Virus record (IMG/VR): IMGVR_UViG_3300001683_000072
Span: 1-35,983 of that record
Origin: a virus
DNA: 35,983 nucleotides
Reading direction: 5' to 3' (one strand)
Of this stretch, positions 14,569-25,100 are shown piece after piece. The position numbers and the translations under genes were made by a program. Under the pieces are notes generated by a model. The model saw only the letters and a program-made list of their open reading frames with translations. It searched no databases and was not told where the DNA came from. Positions within the stretch are counted from its first letter, which is position 1; each line of letters starts with the position of its first letter.

Positions 14569-17500
14569 TTGGCAGGCGACGTTGAAAATCTTAAGATTCA
14601 ACAGCAGATCAATAGCGTTCTCGCTCAGCGCGCCCAACTGTTGGATGCAGCGATCAGCAAACAGACGACTCAGCTCGAGCTGGCGCTCGAGCTGTGCAAG
14701 GCCATGGACTGCGAGGACCTCGAGAAGTCTGCTGAGCGCCTGCAGGAGATAAGAGATGGGATGCAGGGCGCCAGCCGCCAGGCTGACCAGATGGGCGGCA
14801 GCTTCGAACAGGCTGCCTCGACCGCCACCCGCTCCTTCTCCACTCTCACAAAGGGCGTCAATGCGACCTCGGGCGCTCTCACCGGTGCAGCCTTCGGCAT
14901 CAAGAACGCCTTTGATGGCCTCCTGGAGCGTGGGAAGGCCATAGGCAGCTTCTTTGCATCGATCACCAGTGGGATCTGGAGCATATCCTCGGCAATATTG
15001 ATGGCGCCATTCTCCATGCTGAGCGGCCTGATAGGCCTGGCAAACGAGAGCGGCGGGGGTGGTGGAGATCCCCTGCGCGAGGCGTACGAGAAGGTCCGCG
15101 AGACCTGGGGCAGCCTGGCATCGAACGAGGGCAAGGCACTGAAGGACAGCGTCATCGGTCTGCGTAAGGCTGCGCGCGATTTTGGGGGCACAGGGCTCAA
15201 GCTCAGCCGAATTTATGGCCGAGGACGAGCCGGACTGGCCGCGGCCCTCGAGGACCTCGATAGCGTCGCTCAGGCCCTGGGCAACACTTTTGGCCTGCTC
15301 AAGGATGAGTTCACGGCCCATGCCGACGACATCCTGTCATATAAGAAGGGACTCGGACTCACTGAGGACGCCATGGCCGCACTGAGCAAGCGTGCCCTTG
15401 CTACTGGTAGGGCCCTCACAGGTGATGATGGGATCCTGACCGAGATGGCTAGCCTGGCCATCAATATGGGCGATAAGTTCGGCATAAGTGCAAAGAGGAT
15501 CTCAAAGGACATGCAGGTCATGACTGAGGACTTCAGCAACTTTGGCAGCATGAGCCAGAAGGAGCTGGCCGCCACCTCCGTCTATGCACACAAGCTCGGC
15601 ATGGAGATCGAGGACATGATGGGCGTCATTGAGAAGTTCGACAACTTCGAGGATGCTGCCACCGGCGCCGCCCTGCTGGCCCAGTCATTCGGCATGAACA
15701 TCGATGCCATGGAGATGATGAATGCGCAGTCTCCGGCAGAGCGCATCGATCTAATGCGTAAGTCGTTCTTTGCTGCCGGGCAGAGCCTCGAGAACATGAC
15801 CCGCCAGGAGAGGAAGCTGCTCGAGACACAGACCGGCCTGGCCGGTGCTGCCCTGGATGCGGCCTTTGCCAACGAGAGCATGGGGCTGTCCTACGACGAG
15901 GTCACAGCCGGCGCCGAGGATGCCGAGAAGAAGCAGCTGACCCAGGCCGAGGCCATGAAAGAGCTGGCCGACAGCATTGAGCGGGTCTTTGGCGGTGGCG
16001 GCGGCAAGCGGTTCACCTCCTTCTGGGATGCCTTTAGCCAGGGCTTCAAGAGGGGTGTCATGAGGTCCAGAACCTTCCGGAAACTGTGGAGGACTATCAG
16101 GAGGTCTCTGAAAGAGACCTATAAGTTTGGCATCAGGCTCGGCAGGATGTTTGTCGACATTTTTCCGGGCATAAAGAGCGTTGCCGAGGGGCTCACCAAT
16201 ATATTTAATCCCGCGGCTTTTAAGCAAATGTTTGGACAAGTCGAGGACGCTTTTAGGACGTTTGCTGGGTTCCTAGGAAAGGACGGTGATCCCATAGCTG
16301 GGGTTGAGCAGCTCTTGGAAAATCTCCGCACGATATTCAGCAACTTCTTTGGGGGCCATGGCGAAGCTATGGAGACCATCAAGAACGGTCTGCAGGACGC
16401 CTTCCTAGCTGCTTTTGGCATCATCGCCGGCCTCCTTCCCGTGGCCGTCAAGAAGCTGACGGAGCTGTTCATCGGCATTGCTGAATGGATCTCCTCGATC
16501 GGCGAGAAGGACGATAAGGCATCCCCAAAGACTGCCTTTGAGCTTGAGATGGGGAAGATATTCGATGACCTCTGGAAGACGCTCGAGCCCCTGTTGCCGA
16601 AGCTCAAGGATGCTTTCATAAAGATGTTCACGAATCTGTGGGCCAAGTACGGCGGCGAGATTACGGATGCTATATTGACTGGCCTGGCCATCGTCGCCGG
16701 CGGTGCCCTGCTCTCCTTCGGCGCCAGTGCACTCATGGGCGGTGGCCTGGGAGGTATGTTCGACAGCTTCTTCGGCGGCAGCCAGAAGGCGGCCGAGAAA
16801 TCAGCTGCTAAGGTCGGCGGGGCACCGGACGTCAAGGCCGCGCCGATGGCAGAGAAGGGCGGCTTCATCGACTCCATGGTGGATGCCGCAAAGGCCCTCC
16901 ATGAGATGACCATCGGCGAGGCCGTGGAGTTCGGCCTGAAGCTCACCATAATCTCCACGAGCGTGATGGGTGCACTCATCGAAATGGGATATGCCATGAA
17001 GAAAGTTGCTTCCATGTTCTCCGAGATATCGTGGGACGACCTAGGCAAGGGTCTGGCGGCAGTCGTCGTCGCCATCGGGGCCACCGTGGCACTGGTATGG
17101 GCGGTCCGAAAGATGGGCGACATGGATATGACGGACATTATTGTCGGCCTGGGTGCGGTCGCGCTCGTCCTCGAGAAGGGCGTCCCAATGATGATCAAGG
17201 CCGCAGAGAAGATCGCCGACTCCATTCCGAAGATGGTGAAATTGATGGTGCCTCTCGGAAAGCACCTTAAGGATTTTGCCAACGGCCTGCCAGAAAAGGA
17301 CGTGGTGAAAGACGCGGCCCAGAAGATGGTGGATGTGGCCCAGATTGTGGGCATCATGGGCGCGCTTATGGTGGGCGGCGGCGCCGTCGGGCTCCTCGGT
17401 GGAGCGGCCAAGGGGGTGGCGGATTGGATCGGCATCGATTTCGATCTGAAAATTTTCGACACGGTGGGCGAGGCCATGGACGCAATGCGCGACGCGCTCG

Positions 17501-18297
17501 ACAAGCCAATAAGAGCGCTGGCGACCTGGAGCGTAGACTGGGACGGCGTCAAAAGTGCCCTCAACGGTCTGACGACACTCGCCGTGACGCTGCCCCAGCT
17601 GGTCAGGATTCAGCCCGCTCTGGATAAGCTCAAGGGTCTCAAGGAGCAGGAGATCAAAAATGTCCTGCGCGCCGTGGGCGGCGCGGTCGAGTCCATCGTC
17701 GGGTGGGAGCTCGGTGACACTGCCACCCTCGGCCCGAAGCTGGAGACGATGACCAAGCTGTCCGCGGCGATGCCCACGCTCGTCAAGATTAAGGCTGCTG
17801 AGAAGCTCGCCGATATCAATCCCGGCCTGATCGCTGCCGGCGCTGCGAACCTGGAGCTGTCCGGGGTATCCCTGGGGAAGTCCATAAGGGCAATCGACAG
17901 GGGCTGGAAGAAGGGCATGGGGAAGGGCTTGAAACACGTAGCCGCGACCCTCAATGAGATGAACAAAATGGAAGGCGCGTTCACCAAGTATGTCGCCGGC
18001 GGCAGCAGCAACATCATCCGTGGATTCAACAAGCTCGCGGAGGAGATGAACAAGATCAATGACGTTCTGAACACCCAAATGGAGACAAAAGTCGTCGCAA
18101 AGAAGATCCAGGCGTTTGGGAAGGCCATGAAGGTGGGCAGGGGCGTCATCAACGTCAAGGGGCCGCCGAAGATCCAGGTTGCGATCGAAGTGAACGTGAG
18201 CATGGACGCCAAGAAGATCGCCAAGGCTCTGGCCAACAGCAACGTGATTGGGACCAAGGACCGACTGGTCAACCAGAAGCAGCTTGAGAAGCCATAG
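14569..18297 (+). CDS. Tail tape measure protein
   Basis: 1,242 residues from a TTG start with AAGGAG eight bases upstream. It shows the typical tape measure build: an N-terminal coiled coil (~1-80, QQQINSVLAQRAQLLDAAIS), long helical Ala/Gly/Lys-rich stretches, and several separated hydrophobic segments (~125-160, ~610-640, ~700-740, ~820-860, ~925-950) thought to enter the host membrane, then a short beta-type C terminus (KIQVAIEVNVSMDAKKIAKAL). In the T4 scheme this is the gp29 position, though T4 gp29 is about half as long. At roughly 1.5 angstrom per residue it would set a tail near 185 nm. It is flanked by putative chaperones upstream and baseplate genes downstream. Confidence 0.88.
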   Translation: MAGDVENLKIQQQINSVLAQRAQLLDAAISKQTTQLELALELCKAMDCEDLEKSAERLQEIRDGMQGASRQADQMGGSFEQAASTATRSFSTLTKGVNATSGALTGAAFGIKNAFDGLLERGKAIGSFFASITSGIWSISSAILMAPFSMLSGLIGLANESGGGGGDPLREAYEKVRETWGSLASNEGKALKDSVIGLRKAARDFGGTGLKLSRIYGRGRAGLAAALEDLDSVAQALGNTFGLLKDEFTAHADDILSYKKGLGLTEDAMAALSKRALATGRALTGDDGILTEMASLAINMGDKFGISAKRISKDMQVMTEDFSNFGSMSQKELAATSVYAHKLGMEIEDMMGVIEKFDNFEDAATGAALLAQSFGMNIDAMEMMNAQSPAERIDLMRKSFFAAGQSLENMTRQERKLLETQTGLAGAALDAAFANESMGLSYDEVTAGAEDAEKKQLTQAEAMKELADSIERVFGGGGGKRFTSFWDAFSQGFKRGVMRSRTFRKLWRTIRRSLKETYKFGIRLGRMFVDIFPGIKSVAEGLTNIFNPAAFKQMFGQVEDAFRTFAGFLGKDGDPIAGVEQLLENLRTIFSNFFGGHGEAMETIKNGLQDAFLAAFGIIAGLLPVAVKKLTELFIGIAEWISSIGEKDDKASPKTAFELEMGKIFDDLWKTLEPLLPKLKDAFIKMFTNLWAKYGGEITDAILTGLAIVAGGALLSFGASALMGGGLGGMFDSFFGGSQKAAEKSAAKVGGAPDVKAAPMAEKGGFIDSMVDAAKALHEMTIGEAVEFGLKLTIISTSVMGALIEMGYAMKKVASMFSEISWDDLGKGLAAVVVAIGATVALVWAVRKMGDMDMTDIIVGLGAVALVLEKGVPMMIKAAEKIADSIPKMVKLMVPLGKHLKDFANGLPEKDVVKDAAQKMVDVAQIVGIMGALMVGGGAVGLLGGAAKGVADWIGIDFDLKIFDTVGEAMDAMRDALDKPIRALATWSVDWDGVKSALNGLTTLAVTLPQLVRIQPALDKLKGLKEQEIKNVLRAVGGAVESIVGWELGDTATLGPKLETMTKLSAAMPTLVKIKAAEKLADINPGLIAAGAANLELSGVSLGKSIRAIDRGWKKGMGKGLKHVAATLNEMNKMEGAFTKYVAGGSSNIIRGFNKLAEEMNKINDVLNTQMETKVVAKKIQAFGKAMKVGRGVINVKGPPKIQVAIEVNVSMDAKKIAKALANSNVIGTKDRLVNQKQLEKP

Positions 18298-18315
18298 CGA
18301 GGAGGACAGTGTGTT

Positions 18316-18360
18316 ATGAGTGAGGAACAGAAAAACAAAGGGAGAGTGAAGCGTGAGTGA
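18316..18360 (+). repeat. Duplicated gene start with a 14-codon mini-ORF
   Basis: ATG at 18316 opens MSEEQKNKGRVKRE and stops at 18360. Its first ~25 bases (18316-18340) are an imperfect copy of the start of the next gene (18353-18377), which begins MSEEQKKK. AGGAGG precedes it at a workable distance. The stop overlaps the next start, so it could couple translation, or it may just be the remnant of a local duplication. Confidence 0.4.
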
Positions 18361-18601
18361 AGAGCAGAAAAAGAAGGCGCCTACGCCCCTGGATCAGATC
18401 AACATCGAGGAGTTCATCGCCGAGTCGCCACTCATGCAGCGGCTCAAGGATCAGGGCGACAGCGAGGAGGTGGCGGAGATGGTGGAGATGGTGGAGAGCA
18501 CTGCCAAGTACTACCAGGGTGTGATACGTATGTTCAAGGACAGCATCAAGACCAAAGAGGATCTGGAGAAGCTGTTTCGAGCGCTGGAGTCCTCTAAGTA
18601 G
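18353..18601 (+). CDS. Small acidic helical protein between tape measure and baseplate genes
   Basis: 82 residues from a GTG preceded by GGGAGAG. Highly charged and almost entirely helical: a Lys-rich start (MSEEQKKKAPTP), then DQINIEEFIAESPLMQRL, an acidic segment with repeated EMVEMVE, and a C-terminal helix (TKEDLEKLFRALESSK). No known family recognised. The location, in the same operon as the tape measure and 15 bases ahead of a large baseplate gene, suggests a small tail accessory or chaperone protein. The N-terminal codons are duplicated just upstream. Confidence 0.6.
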   Translation: MSEEQKKKAPTPLDQINIEEFIAESPLMQRLKDQGDSEEVAEMVEMVESTAKYYQGVIRMFKDSIKTKEDLEKLFRALESSK

Positions 18602-18616
18602 ATCGGAGAGTGGTAA

Positions 18617-21600
18617 GTGGCCAACAATGAATCAAATGACCCGCGTGAGCCCAGGATGTGGCCAAATCCCCAGCCAGCGCTGCATCACCCCGCTGAGGGC
18701 GACGACCTCCCGATCCACTCACCGCCGTTTGACCTGCCGCCGGAGACCCTAGGGACATATCTGCCGCAGTATCTGCACGATGCGACGTCGGGCGATGGAC
18801 CCAACGTTGCTGCGCCCAACCAGTACCCAATTTCGGCAACCTCCCAGATATCGTCCCCGAGCGTCGACGGCCGGCCGGCACCGATCACCACCGGACCAAT
18901 TCCCGGGCTCGGACAGAAGAGCTTCATGGATGCTCCGAACGGGGACATCGACGCGGAAGAATGGAAGAATACGACCGACACCCTCAGCGGGTACTCCAAC
19001 AGCGGTGACCTCGACGACGCCGACATCGCTATCGAGCGGCTGGCGGCCATCCTCGATAAGAACTCCCAGAGCGATGGACACAGGCTGTTGGCCGGCATCA
19101 AGGGTTCAGAACCAAATACATCCGGCAAGGCCCTCAAAGACCTGCCGCCGCCCAGCGACACCGCATCGGGAAAAATCCAGCAGAAGATCTCGGCAGTGCT
19201 CACGACGAACCGGTTCAACCCGACCGGTGCCACGCCCTACATCGATGCCGGCAAATTCAGTTCCCCCACGCTGCGTGTCCAGCGCAAGTTCGGCGAATAC
19301 GTGGCCCAGACCGACACCGAAGACACCTCGATGAAGAGGCTCTTCCAGGTCGGTCTGTCGATGATATTTAAGGCGACCGGCCACGGTTATTCGAACAATG
19401 ATCCCCGTAAATCTGGACTCGAGGCCATAAAGCCGTCGTGGGTCCAGCTAGGCACCTCAAAGGTCCCCGTCAGCAAGATGAGGGCAAAGTTTGCTGCCGG
19501 TTCCCCTCGGCCGGCCCGGCCTGGTCTGACCGACAGCGACCTGCTGGTTGAGCCCGAGTTCGATTCTGATCAGTCCCGCGAGAATCGCAGTATCGAGGAG
19601 CGGGAGAGCTACGGTCAGCTCACCAGCCCCTTGGAGACCTTCGCCGGCTTCGCCCCTTTTGGCATGGTGGCCCTCTGTCTTGCATCCATGCTGATACTGA
19701 TTGGTCTGGCGCTCGTCGCCGCAATAATCATTTGGGGCATCGCAACCGTTATCCCCGGGGGGTCGACGACCACGCTGGGTAAAGCTAACATTAATCCGGC
19801 GGATATGACGCTCGGATCGTGGGGCGGCGTGGCCTGGATCTTGGCCGCCATGGATATCCCAGGCACAAATCACCCCCTCGAGGAGTGTCTGGTCGCCGGT
19901 ATTCTGGCCTTCTATAGCGTGCCCACTGACGGACTCTTCGGCCGGCCCACATCCATAGCAGGCCTGGCGCTCGCCGCGGCTGCAGCGTTTCTTGACATCG
20001 ACTTCCTGACCAACATCCTGACGTCCTCCGGTTTCTATGCCGGTATTCTGAGGAATGCTGTGCGCGACCCCCTGAATGTGGAGAGCATAGCCGAGGGATT
20101 CCCGTCGTCACTGCCGGCTCAGGGCGTGCTACATGCGCTGGGCGAGATGGTCAGGTCTCCCCTCTGGCAGTTCCTCATGACCATGATCCAGATCGGCAAC
20201 GTGTCGATCGACCAGATGACCGGCCGCTTCGGGACGAACGTGGGGATCAACGATATCGAGGACAACTATGCAACGAAGATTGCCAAGAGCCGCGTGAATC
20301 CCCTCGACGCCACGGGCGGATCGCAGCAGCTGGTCTGGCGCCATGCGAACAACCAGAGCGCGTACCTGTACCCGGCCGGGGCAATGAGAGCCATGGCACA
20401 GCTCACCGACCGGGGCGTGCGAAATTTCGATACCGGGGTGTACGAGAAGAAATTTTATAAGGCCAAAGAGGGCGGCAATCCAAATCGGTTCTCGTCGGAT
20501 CAGGTCATGACCCTCGAGGATCGACTCGAGGCCGAGTACGTCCCCTTCTATTTCCAGGACCTCAGGACCAACGAGATAATATCTTTCAATGCGTTTATAA
20601 CCAATTTGAGCGATCGCTACAGTCCGGACTACAACACCACCGATGCCTACGGACGCATCGATCCGGTGATGACATACTCCAAGACCACCCGGAGCATCGG
20701 CCTCACCTTTATCCTTGCCGCGACGAGCGAGGAGGACTTCGACGCAATGTGGTGGGACATCAATAAGCTCACCACCATGCTGTACCCACAGTGGTCCAAG
20801 GGCCGGCCCGTGCAGACGGCGGACGAGAAGAAGTTCATCATGCCGTTCTCGCAGATCCCGACCGCCAGTCCAATGATCCGGATGCGGGTGGGCGATGTCG
20901 TGCGGGGCAACTACTCTAAGTTCAACCTGGGACGGCTCTTCGGGGCGAGCATCGAGGGTGGACCAGAGAGTGATTACAACATCGGCTTCGCCGAAAAAGC
21001 AACTTTCAGCTTTGGTGAGGTCTCGGGGGGCACCCTGGCTGAGGCGCATGCTGCCTGGCGCGCGACCACGGTGAATATCAGGGATCGAATGCTGAAGGAG
21101 AATCCCGCGTCGACGGTGAAGCTCATCTCTATACCGGGCACCAGTCCGAGCCCTGAATTTGGATACGCAAAGGACCAGCAGGCAATACTCAAGGCAGGAC
21201 ACGTCGTGGTAGGAGAAGAGGAGCCGGATCTCATGGGCGGCATCGGCGGCACTCCCCCCACCGTGACGCTTAACACGACGACCGCGAACTCAGTGAAAAT
21301 ACTTAAAGTTTTCACGGAAAATAAGTACCAGGTGGAATTTGTTGATCCGGAGCTTAATAAGCTCTGGAATGAAGAGGCGTCTCAGCAAAAGAAGTATGTG
21401 TGGTACGTCGCTCACAGCGATCTTTCTCCGGACATGAAGTGGATCGAAACAGAACTGGCGCCGATGCCCGAGTCAGTGATCGATGCGCTCACCGAGATAG
21501 ACGACTTTTACTCCGGCAACTCCGAGTCCCCGGGCGGCGGCAATGCGATCGTGCGCTCCTTTGAATCGGCCATGGGGCGCGGTCTGGCCGGTTTCATCGA

Positions 21601-21901
21601 TGGCTTTACGCTGGACTACGGTGAATCGACATGGGAGACTAGTATTGGGTCCCGGGCGCCCAAGATGGTGACCATAAACATTGGCTTCAAGCCCATCCAC
21701 GACATCCCGCCGGGCCTCGACTCCGACGGCTTCAACAGGGCGCCGTTGTACAACGTGGGCGGCATCGTGAACAGCATTGCCGGCGATCAGTGGGGTCAGG
21801 ACGTTGCGGATCCGAACAGCCCCGTGCGGACGGCATACGATAAGCAAACTTCGAAGATAACTCGTTCCAAAGGCATCAAGAAAGAGAAGGAGATATTCTG
21901 A
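18617..21901 (+). CDS. Large baseplate/tube-initiation protein (gp48/gp54-type role)
   Basis: 1,094 residues from a GTG with GGAG eight bases upstream. The first ~340 residues are Pro/Ser/Asp-rich and probably flexible. Residues ~345-380 are a long hydrophobic stretch (MVALCLASMLILIGLALVAA) and ~445-460 a second weaker one, unusual for a soluble baseplate protein. From ~640 (FYFQDLRTNEIISFNAFI ... YGRIDPVMTYSKTTRSI) to the C terminus (GRGLAGFIDGFTLDYG, SIGSRAPKMVTINIGFKPIHDIP) it has a beta-rich module that I recall from baseplate proteins near the hub of myoviruses. It lies between the tape measure and LysM/hub genes, where T4 keeps genes 48 and 54. A structural baseplate role is likely; the exact T4 counterpart is uncertain. 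Confidence 0.6.
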   Translation: MANNESNDPREPRMWPNPQPALHHPAEGDDLPIHSPPFDLPPETLGTYLPQYLHDATSGDGPNVAAPNQYPISATSQISSPSVDGRPAPITTGPIPGLGQKSFMDAPNGDIDAEEWKNTTDTLSGYSNSGDLDDADIAIERLAAILDKNSQSDGHRLLAGIKGSEPNTSGKALKDLPPPSDTASGKIQQKISAVLTTNRFNPTGATPYIDAGKFSSPTLRVQRKFGEYVAQTDTEDTSMKRLFQVGLSMIFKATGHGYSNNDPRKSGLEAIKPSWVQLGTSKVPVSKMRAKFAAGSPRPARPGLTDSDLLVEPEFDSDQSRENRSIEERESYGQLTSPLETFAGFAPFGMVALCLASMLILIGLALVAAIIIWGIATVIPGGSTTTLGKANINPADMTLGSWGGVAWILAAMDIPGTNHPLEECLVAGILAFYSVPTDGLFGRPTSIAGLALAAAAAFLDIDFLTNILTSSGFYAGILRNAVRDPLNVESIAEGFPSSLPAQGVLHALGEMVRSPLWQFLMTMIQIGNVSIDQMTGRFGTNVGINDIEDNYATKIAKSRVNPLDATGGSQQLVWRHANNQSAYLYPAGAMRAMAQLTDRGVRNFDTGVYEKKFYKAKEGGNPNRFSSDQVMTLEDRLEAEYVPFYFQDLRTNEIISFNAFITNLSDRYSPDYNTTDAYGRIDPVMTYSKTTRSIGLTFILAATSEEDFDAMWWDINKLTTMLYPQWSKGRPVQTADEKKFIMPFSQIPTASPMIRMRVGDVVRGNYSKFNLGRLFGASIEGGPESDYNIGFAEKATFSFGEVSGGTLAEAHAAWRATTVNIRDRMLKENPASTVKLISIPGTSPSPEFGYAKDQQAILKAGHVVVGEEEPDLMGGIGGTPPTVTLNTTTANSVKILKVFTENKYQVEFVDPELNKLWNEEASQQKKYVWYVAHSDLSPDMKWIETELAPMPESVIDALTEIDDFYSGNSESPGGGNAIVRSFESAMGRGLAGFIDGFTLDYGESTWETSIGSRAPKMVTINIGFKPIHDIPPGLDSDGFNRAPLYNVGGIVNSIAGDQWGQDVADPNSPVRTAYDKQTSKITRSKGIKKEKEIF

Positions 21902-22194
21902 TGGCAATTAGGAGGTACTCACGCACACCCAAGATCAACGCCGGCCGCCAATACGGCACCGCCCGATCGGCAAATCGGATCCGGCGCTTCGTTGAGTCCG
22001 GCCGGATCGGCACGCGCCGGCGTGTCCTGCGGGGGGCAGAGAGGCTGGACATCATCGCCGGCAAGGAGTACGGCAACGCCAAGCTCTGGTGGGTGATAGC
22101 CGCGGCCAGCGGGATCGGCTGGGGCATGCAGGCGCCGGCCGGCACCATGATCCTGATCCCGAACTTGTCTGAAGTCGCCGCACTGGTGGGCTGA
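21901..22194 (+). CDS. LysM-like baseplate protein (gp53 / tail protein X type)
   Basis: 97 residues, with the ATG overlapping the upstream stop (TGATG) and AAGGAG just ahead. The N-terminal ~40 residues are very basic. The C-terminal ~50, RLDIIAGKEYGNAKLWWVIA, GIGWGMQAPAGTMILIP, fit the LysM-like pattern of phage baseplate proteins, 'D.iA...YGd...WWviA..N.i......pG..l.iP', found in P2 gpX and in T4 gp53. In those phages it helps assemble the hub or wedge and may touch peptidoglycan or link subunits. Its position between two baseplate genes and its translational coupling on both sides support the assignment. Confidence 0.75.
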   Translation: MAIRRYSRTPKINAGRQYGTARSANRIRRFVESGRIGTRRRVLRGAERLDIIAGKEYGNAKLWWVIAAASGIGWGMQAPAGTMILIPNLSEVAALVG

Positions 22195-25100
22195 TGGCAC
22201 AAAACCCGGAAAAACTGTTCAATTCACTGCAGGCCCTGGGGAAGTACTTCGGCGGCATCGGCGCACGCTTCAGCGGCTGGGAGGGTGAGAAGCCCGCTGA
22301 AGCGGACACTGACGCGTACCCGCTCAAGAAGCTGCTGGACAAGCTTCGCGTTCCGGGCTCCGGAGGCGGCCTCACGACGGCCCAGATGATCAAGGAGGTC
22401 GAGACGTACTTGACCAAGGCCGATGAAAAGGACGCAGAGAAGCTGCAGGAGACGTACTCCATCGTCTATGAGCCGGAGCCGACGTGCGCCGTCTCTGAGG
22501 GGGACAACTCGGCCGAAAAGCCGAATATGGGCACCGACGAGGGGTCGATGAGGGCCATAGTCGGCAATGAGCCCGGCAGTGAGAATCTCAACGGGCTCCC
22601 CATGAAGCCGACCACAGCCAAACCCGGGCTATCGTGCCACACGATAAAGACAGCCGAGTTCAATTTTTCCAACCGAAACACAGGCCAGGTTGCCCTCTTC
22701 ATGGGCTCGATCCCCTCCATAGAGTTCAGCCGCTGCATTCCCTTCATTGACATCACGCTGGTAACGGCCCAGAGCGCCGTCTCCGACGACGGCCGCATAC
22801 AGACGACCTCCCTGGGGCAGTTCCTGATGGGCCAGAAGCAGCTGGACGTCGGCTCGACGGACTATTCAATAGTCACCGCGGTCGCCACCGAGTTTGACGC
22901 ACGCGCCGAGGAAGTTAAGGAAGAGGGTGAGGTGACAAAGAAGGCAGTGACCATGTCCTCCGCTGGAATGGAGCTGTTCACCTCCCCGCAGACCCTGGTG
23001 TCCGCGGATGAGGACTACGACGACCACATGGCGTACCAGACCATTGCACAACGCGGCAAGGATGAGAAAGGAGATCCTCTCCCGACTGACGTCGGCGGTC
23101 TCCGGGGCACCGGCGTGATCGACAAGTTCAGGCCGTTCATGTCCCTGCAGAACTTTACTATTGAGGTGGCTCCTAGCGCAGGCTTCATGTCCACAAAGAC
23201 AGCGACGATGACCCTGACGCTGCACGACCGGTCCAGGCTGTCCGAGATAGCTCCGTTCGTCAAGCCCGACCTCTTTGGCCAGACGCAGATCATTGTTGAG
23301 TACGGCTGGAATCATCCTGACGGCGGCCCTGCCAGCGAGAATGATTTTGGGGTGCTCCTGAACTCAATGCGGGAAACCGACAAGTACGGTGTAGTTGGGT
23401 CGACCTTCACGTTCACTGCCGAGGGCGAGGTGCAAATAAATGTCCGACTGGTCACCAAGGGCCTCACTCAGATGCAGACGACGTCGATTGGGGAAGACGA
23501 GAAGGTCGCAAAGAGCCTGGCGAGAGTGAATAAGATTATTGAGGCCGTTGCAACCATTCGGTCGCGGGTGATGGGCCGCTCAACGGCCAAAAATGTTTCA
23601 CCGATGGCCGTCCTCTCAGCGGTGTCAGACACCCAGAAGGTTGCGACTCTCAGCAATGCTAGCCTAAATAAACTGAAGAAATTCATGCAGCAGCAAAGCA
23701 AGGCGGGGGCTGATCCGGATTTCAAGGAGCTGGCCGCTGAGCTCAAAAAATTGCTGATCGATAAGCCAGACGGCGAGACGGCCAAGCAGGAGCTGACGAA
23801 CAGCATTGCAGCCGTGGTGAAAAGGCGCCTCGATGCCCTCAAGACGGGCGTGGACCCGTGGCTGGATGGCACGCCCTTCGAGGGCAGCCCGTACCACAAG
23901 AAGAAAAATGCCATTAACACCAACCCCAAGCTGAACCAGACAACGCACGTCTCCCTGGCCAAGCTGATGCTGGTCTTCTGTGGTGCGCCGCTGGCGCTCA
24001 CGGGCGATCAATTTACCGAGGTCCAATTCATATTCTATCCATTCAACAACAAGGCCAGCTTCATGTGGAACAGCAGCATTGCAAACTTCCCGATCAACAT
24101 CGGCGTCTTCATGAAGAAGTGGGTAGAGGTGAGCAAGACGTCGGCCAATTGGCCCCTGGCCCGCTTTTTGGGATTCGTCTTCTCCAATTTCATCAGGAGT
24201 GATCAGGCCCAGGCGTGGGGCCTGACGACACTGTACACGACCACTGGAAAGGGAAAGGACAAGAAGGCGGTGCTGAAGGAAAAATATAAGAAGGACGCAC
24301 ACGTGCTCCGCACCGATAAGCAGGCGCGCCTTAACGTCGCCTATGGAAATAATGGCGCCAGCCTCGAGTTCAAGAGGCCCCGCGTTCAGATGTTCCCCGA
24401 GGCGCTGAAGGTCGAGGGAGATGCAGCCCAGACCCTGTTGAGGATACACATCATGGACCTGCAGTGCAGCTCACACGATAACGCTGCACAGATGCTGCTG
24501 GCCGCTCGCACCGATGCCATGGGTACGCTCAATGCCACCCTCCCCAAGCCGAAGCCAGCGCCCAAGCCGAAGAACAAAAAGGGTAAAGCAAGCGTGGCCC
24601 CCGCGGACCACTCGAAGCCGTACATCGACAGTCTGGTTGCAGCGATGGACCTGGGCCTGTTGGAGGCCATCCCCGCCCTCGTGGTCGCCGGCGACACCCC
24701 CACGCTCGACGAAGTCTCCAAAAGCCAGTTTAGGATTGCCGGCGGATTCCCTGCGCTCAAGAATTTTATTGCCAGCACGATGCCCACCATAATTTATGGA
24801 TCGCAGAATTCGGCGGTCATATCTGCCACCGTCAATTCAATAACGGACCCCGCGATCGCCACCGTCAATATGCAGAGGGCCGGCATGGGTTCGGGCGTGG
24901 ATCCCCAGGGCGTGCGCGACGGCGGCCTCCCGCTCCAGGTGTCGCCCGTCTCCCTGGAGATGAAGGTCTTTGGCTGCCCCGCGGTGAGCTTTGGACAGGA
25001 GTTTTTTGTGGACTTCGGCACCGGCACGAGCGTCGACAATGTGTACATCGTCCTCGGCGTCACGCACACCCTGGAGCCCGGCCAGTTTGAAACGACCCTC

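Noticed and set aside
16119-17564. Long open frame of 481 codons on the minus strand
   Set aside because: It lies fully antisense to the tape measure gene, has Ser/Pro/Ala-rich low-complexity translation typical of the reverse of a GC-rich helical gene, and no ribosome binding site.
18410-18440. EEFIAE in the small acidic protein, similar to the T4 internal-protein targeting peptide (ends EFIAE)
   Set aside because: It lies about 20 residues inside the protein rather than at the N terminus, in a context of ordinary acidic helix; a six-residue match is expected by chance.
20129-21202. 357-codon open frame on the minus strand
   Set aside because: Antisense to the conserved part of the large baseplate gene; composition rich in Arg, His and Gly with no recognisable motif. 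A shadow of codon bias.
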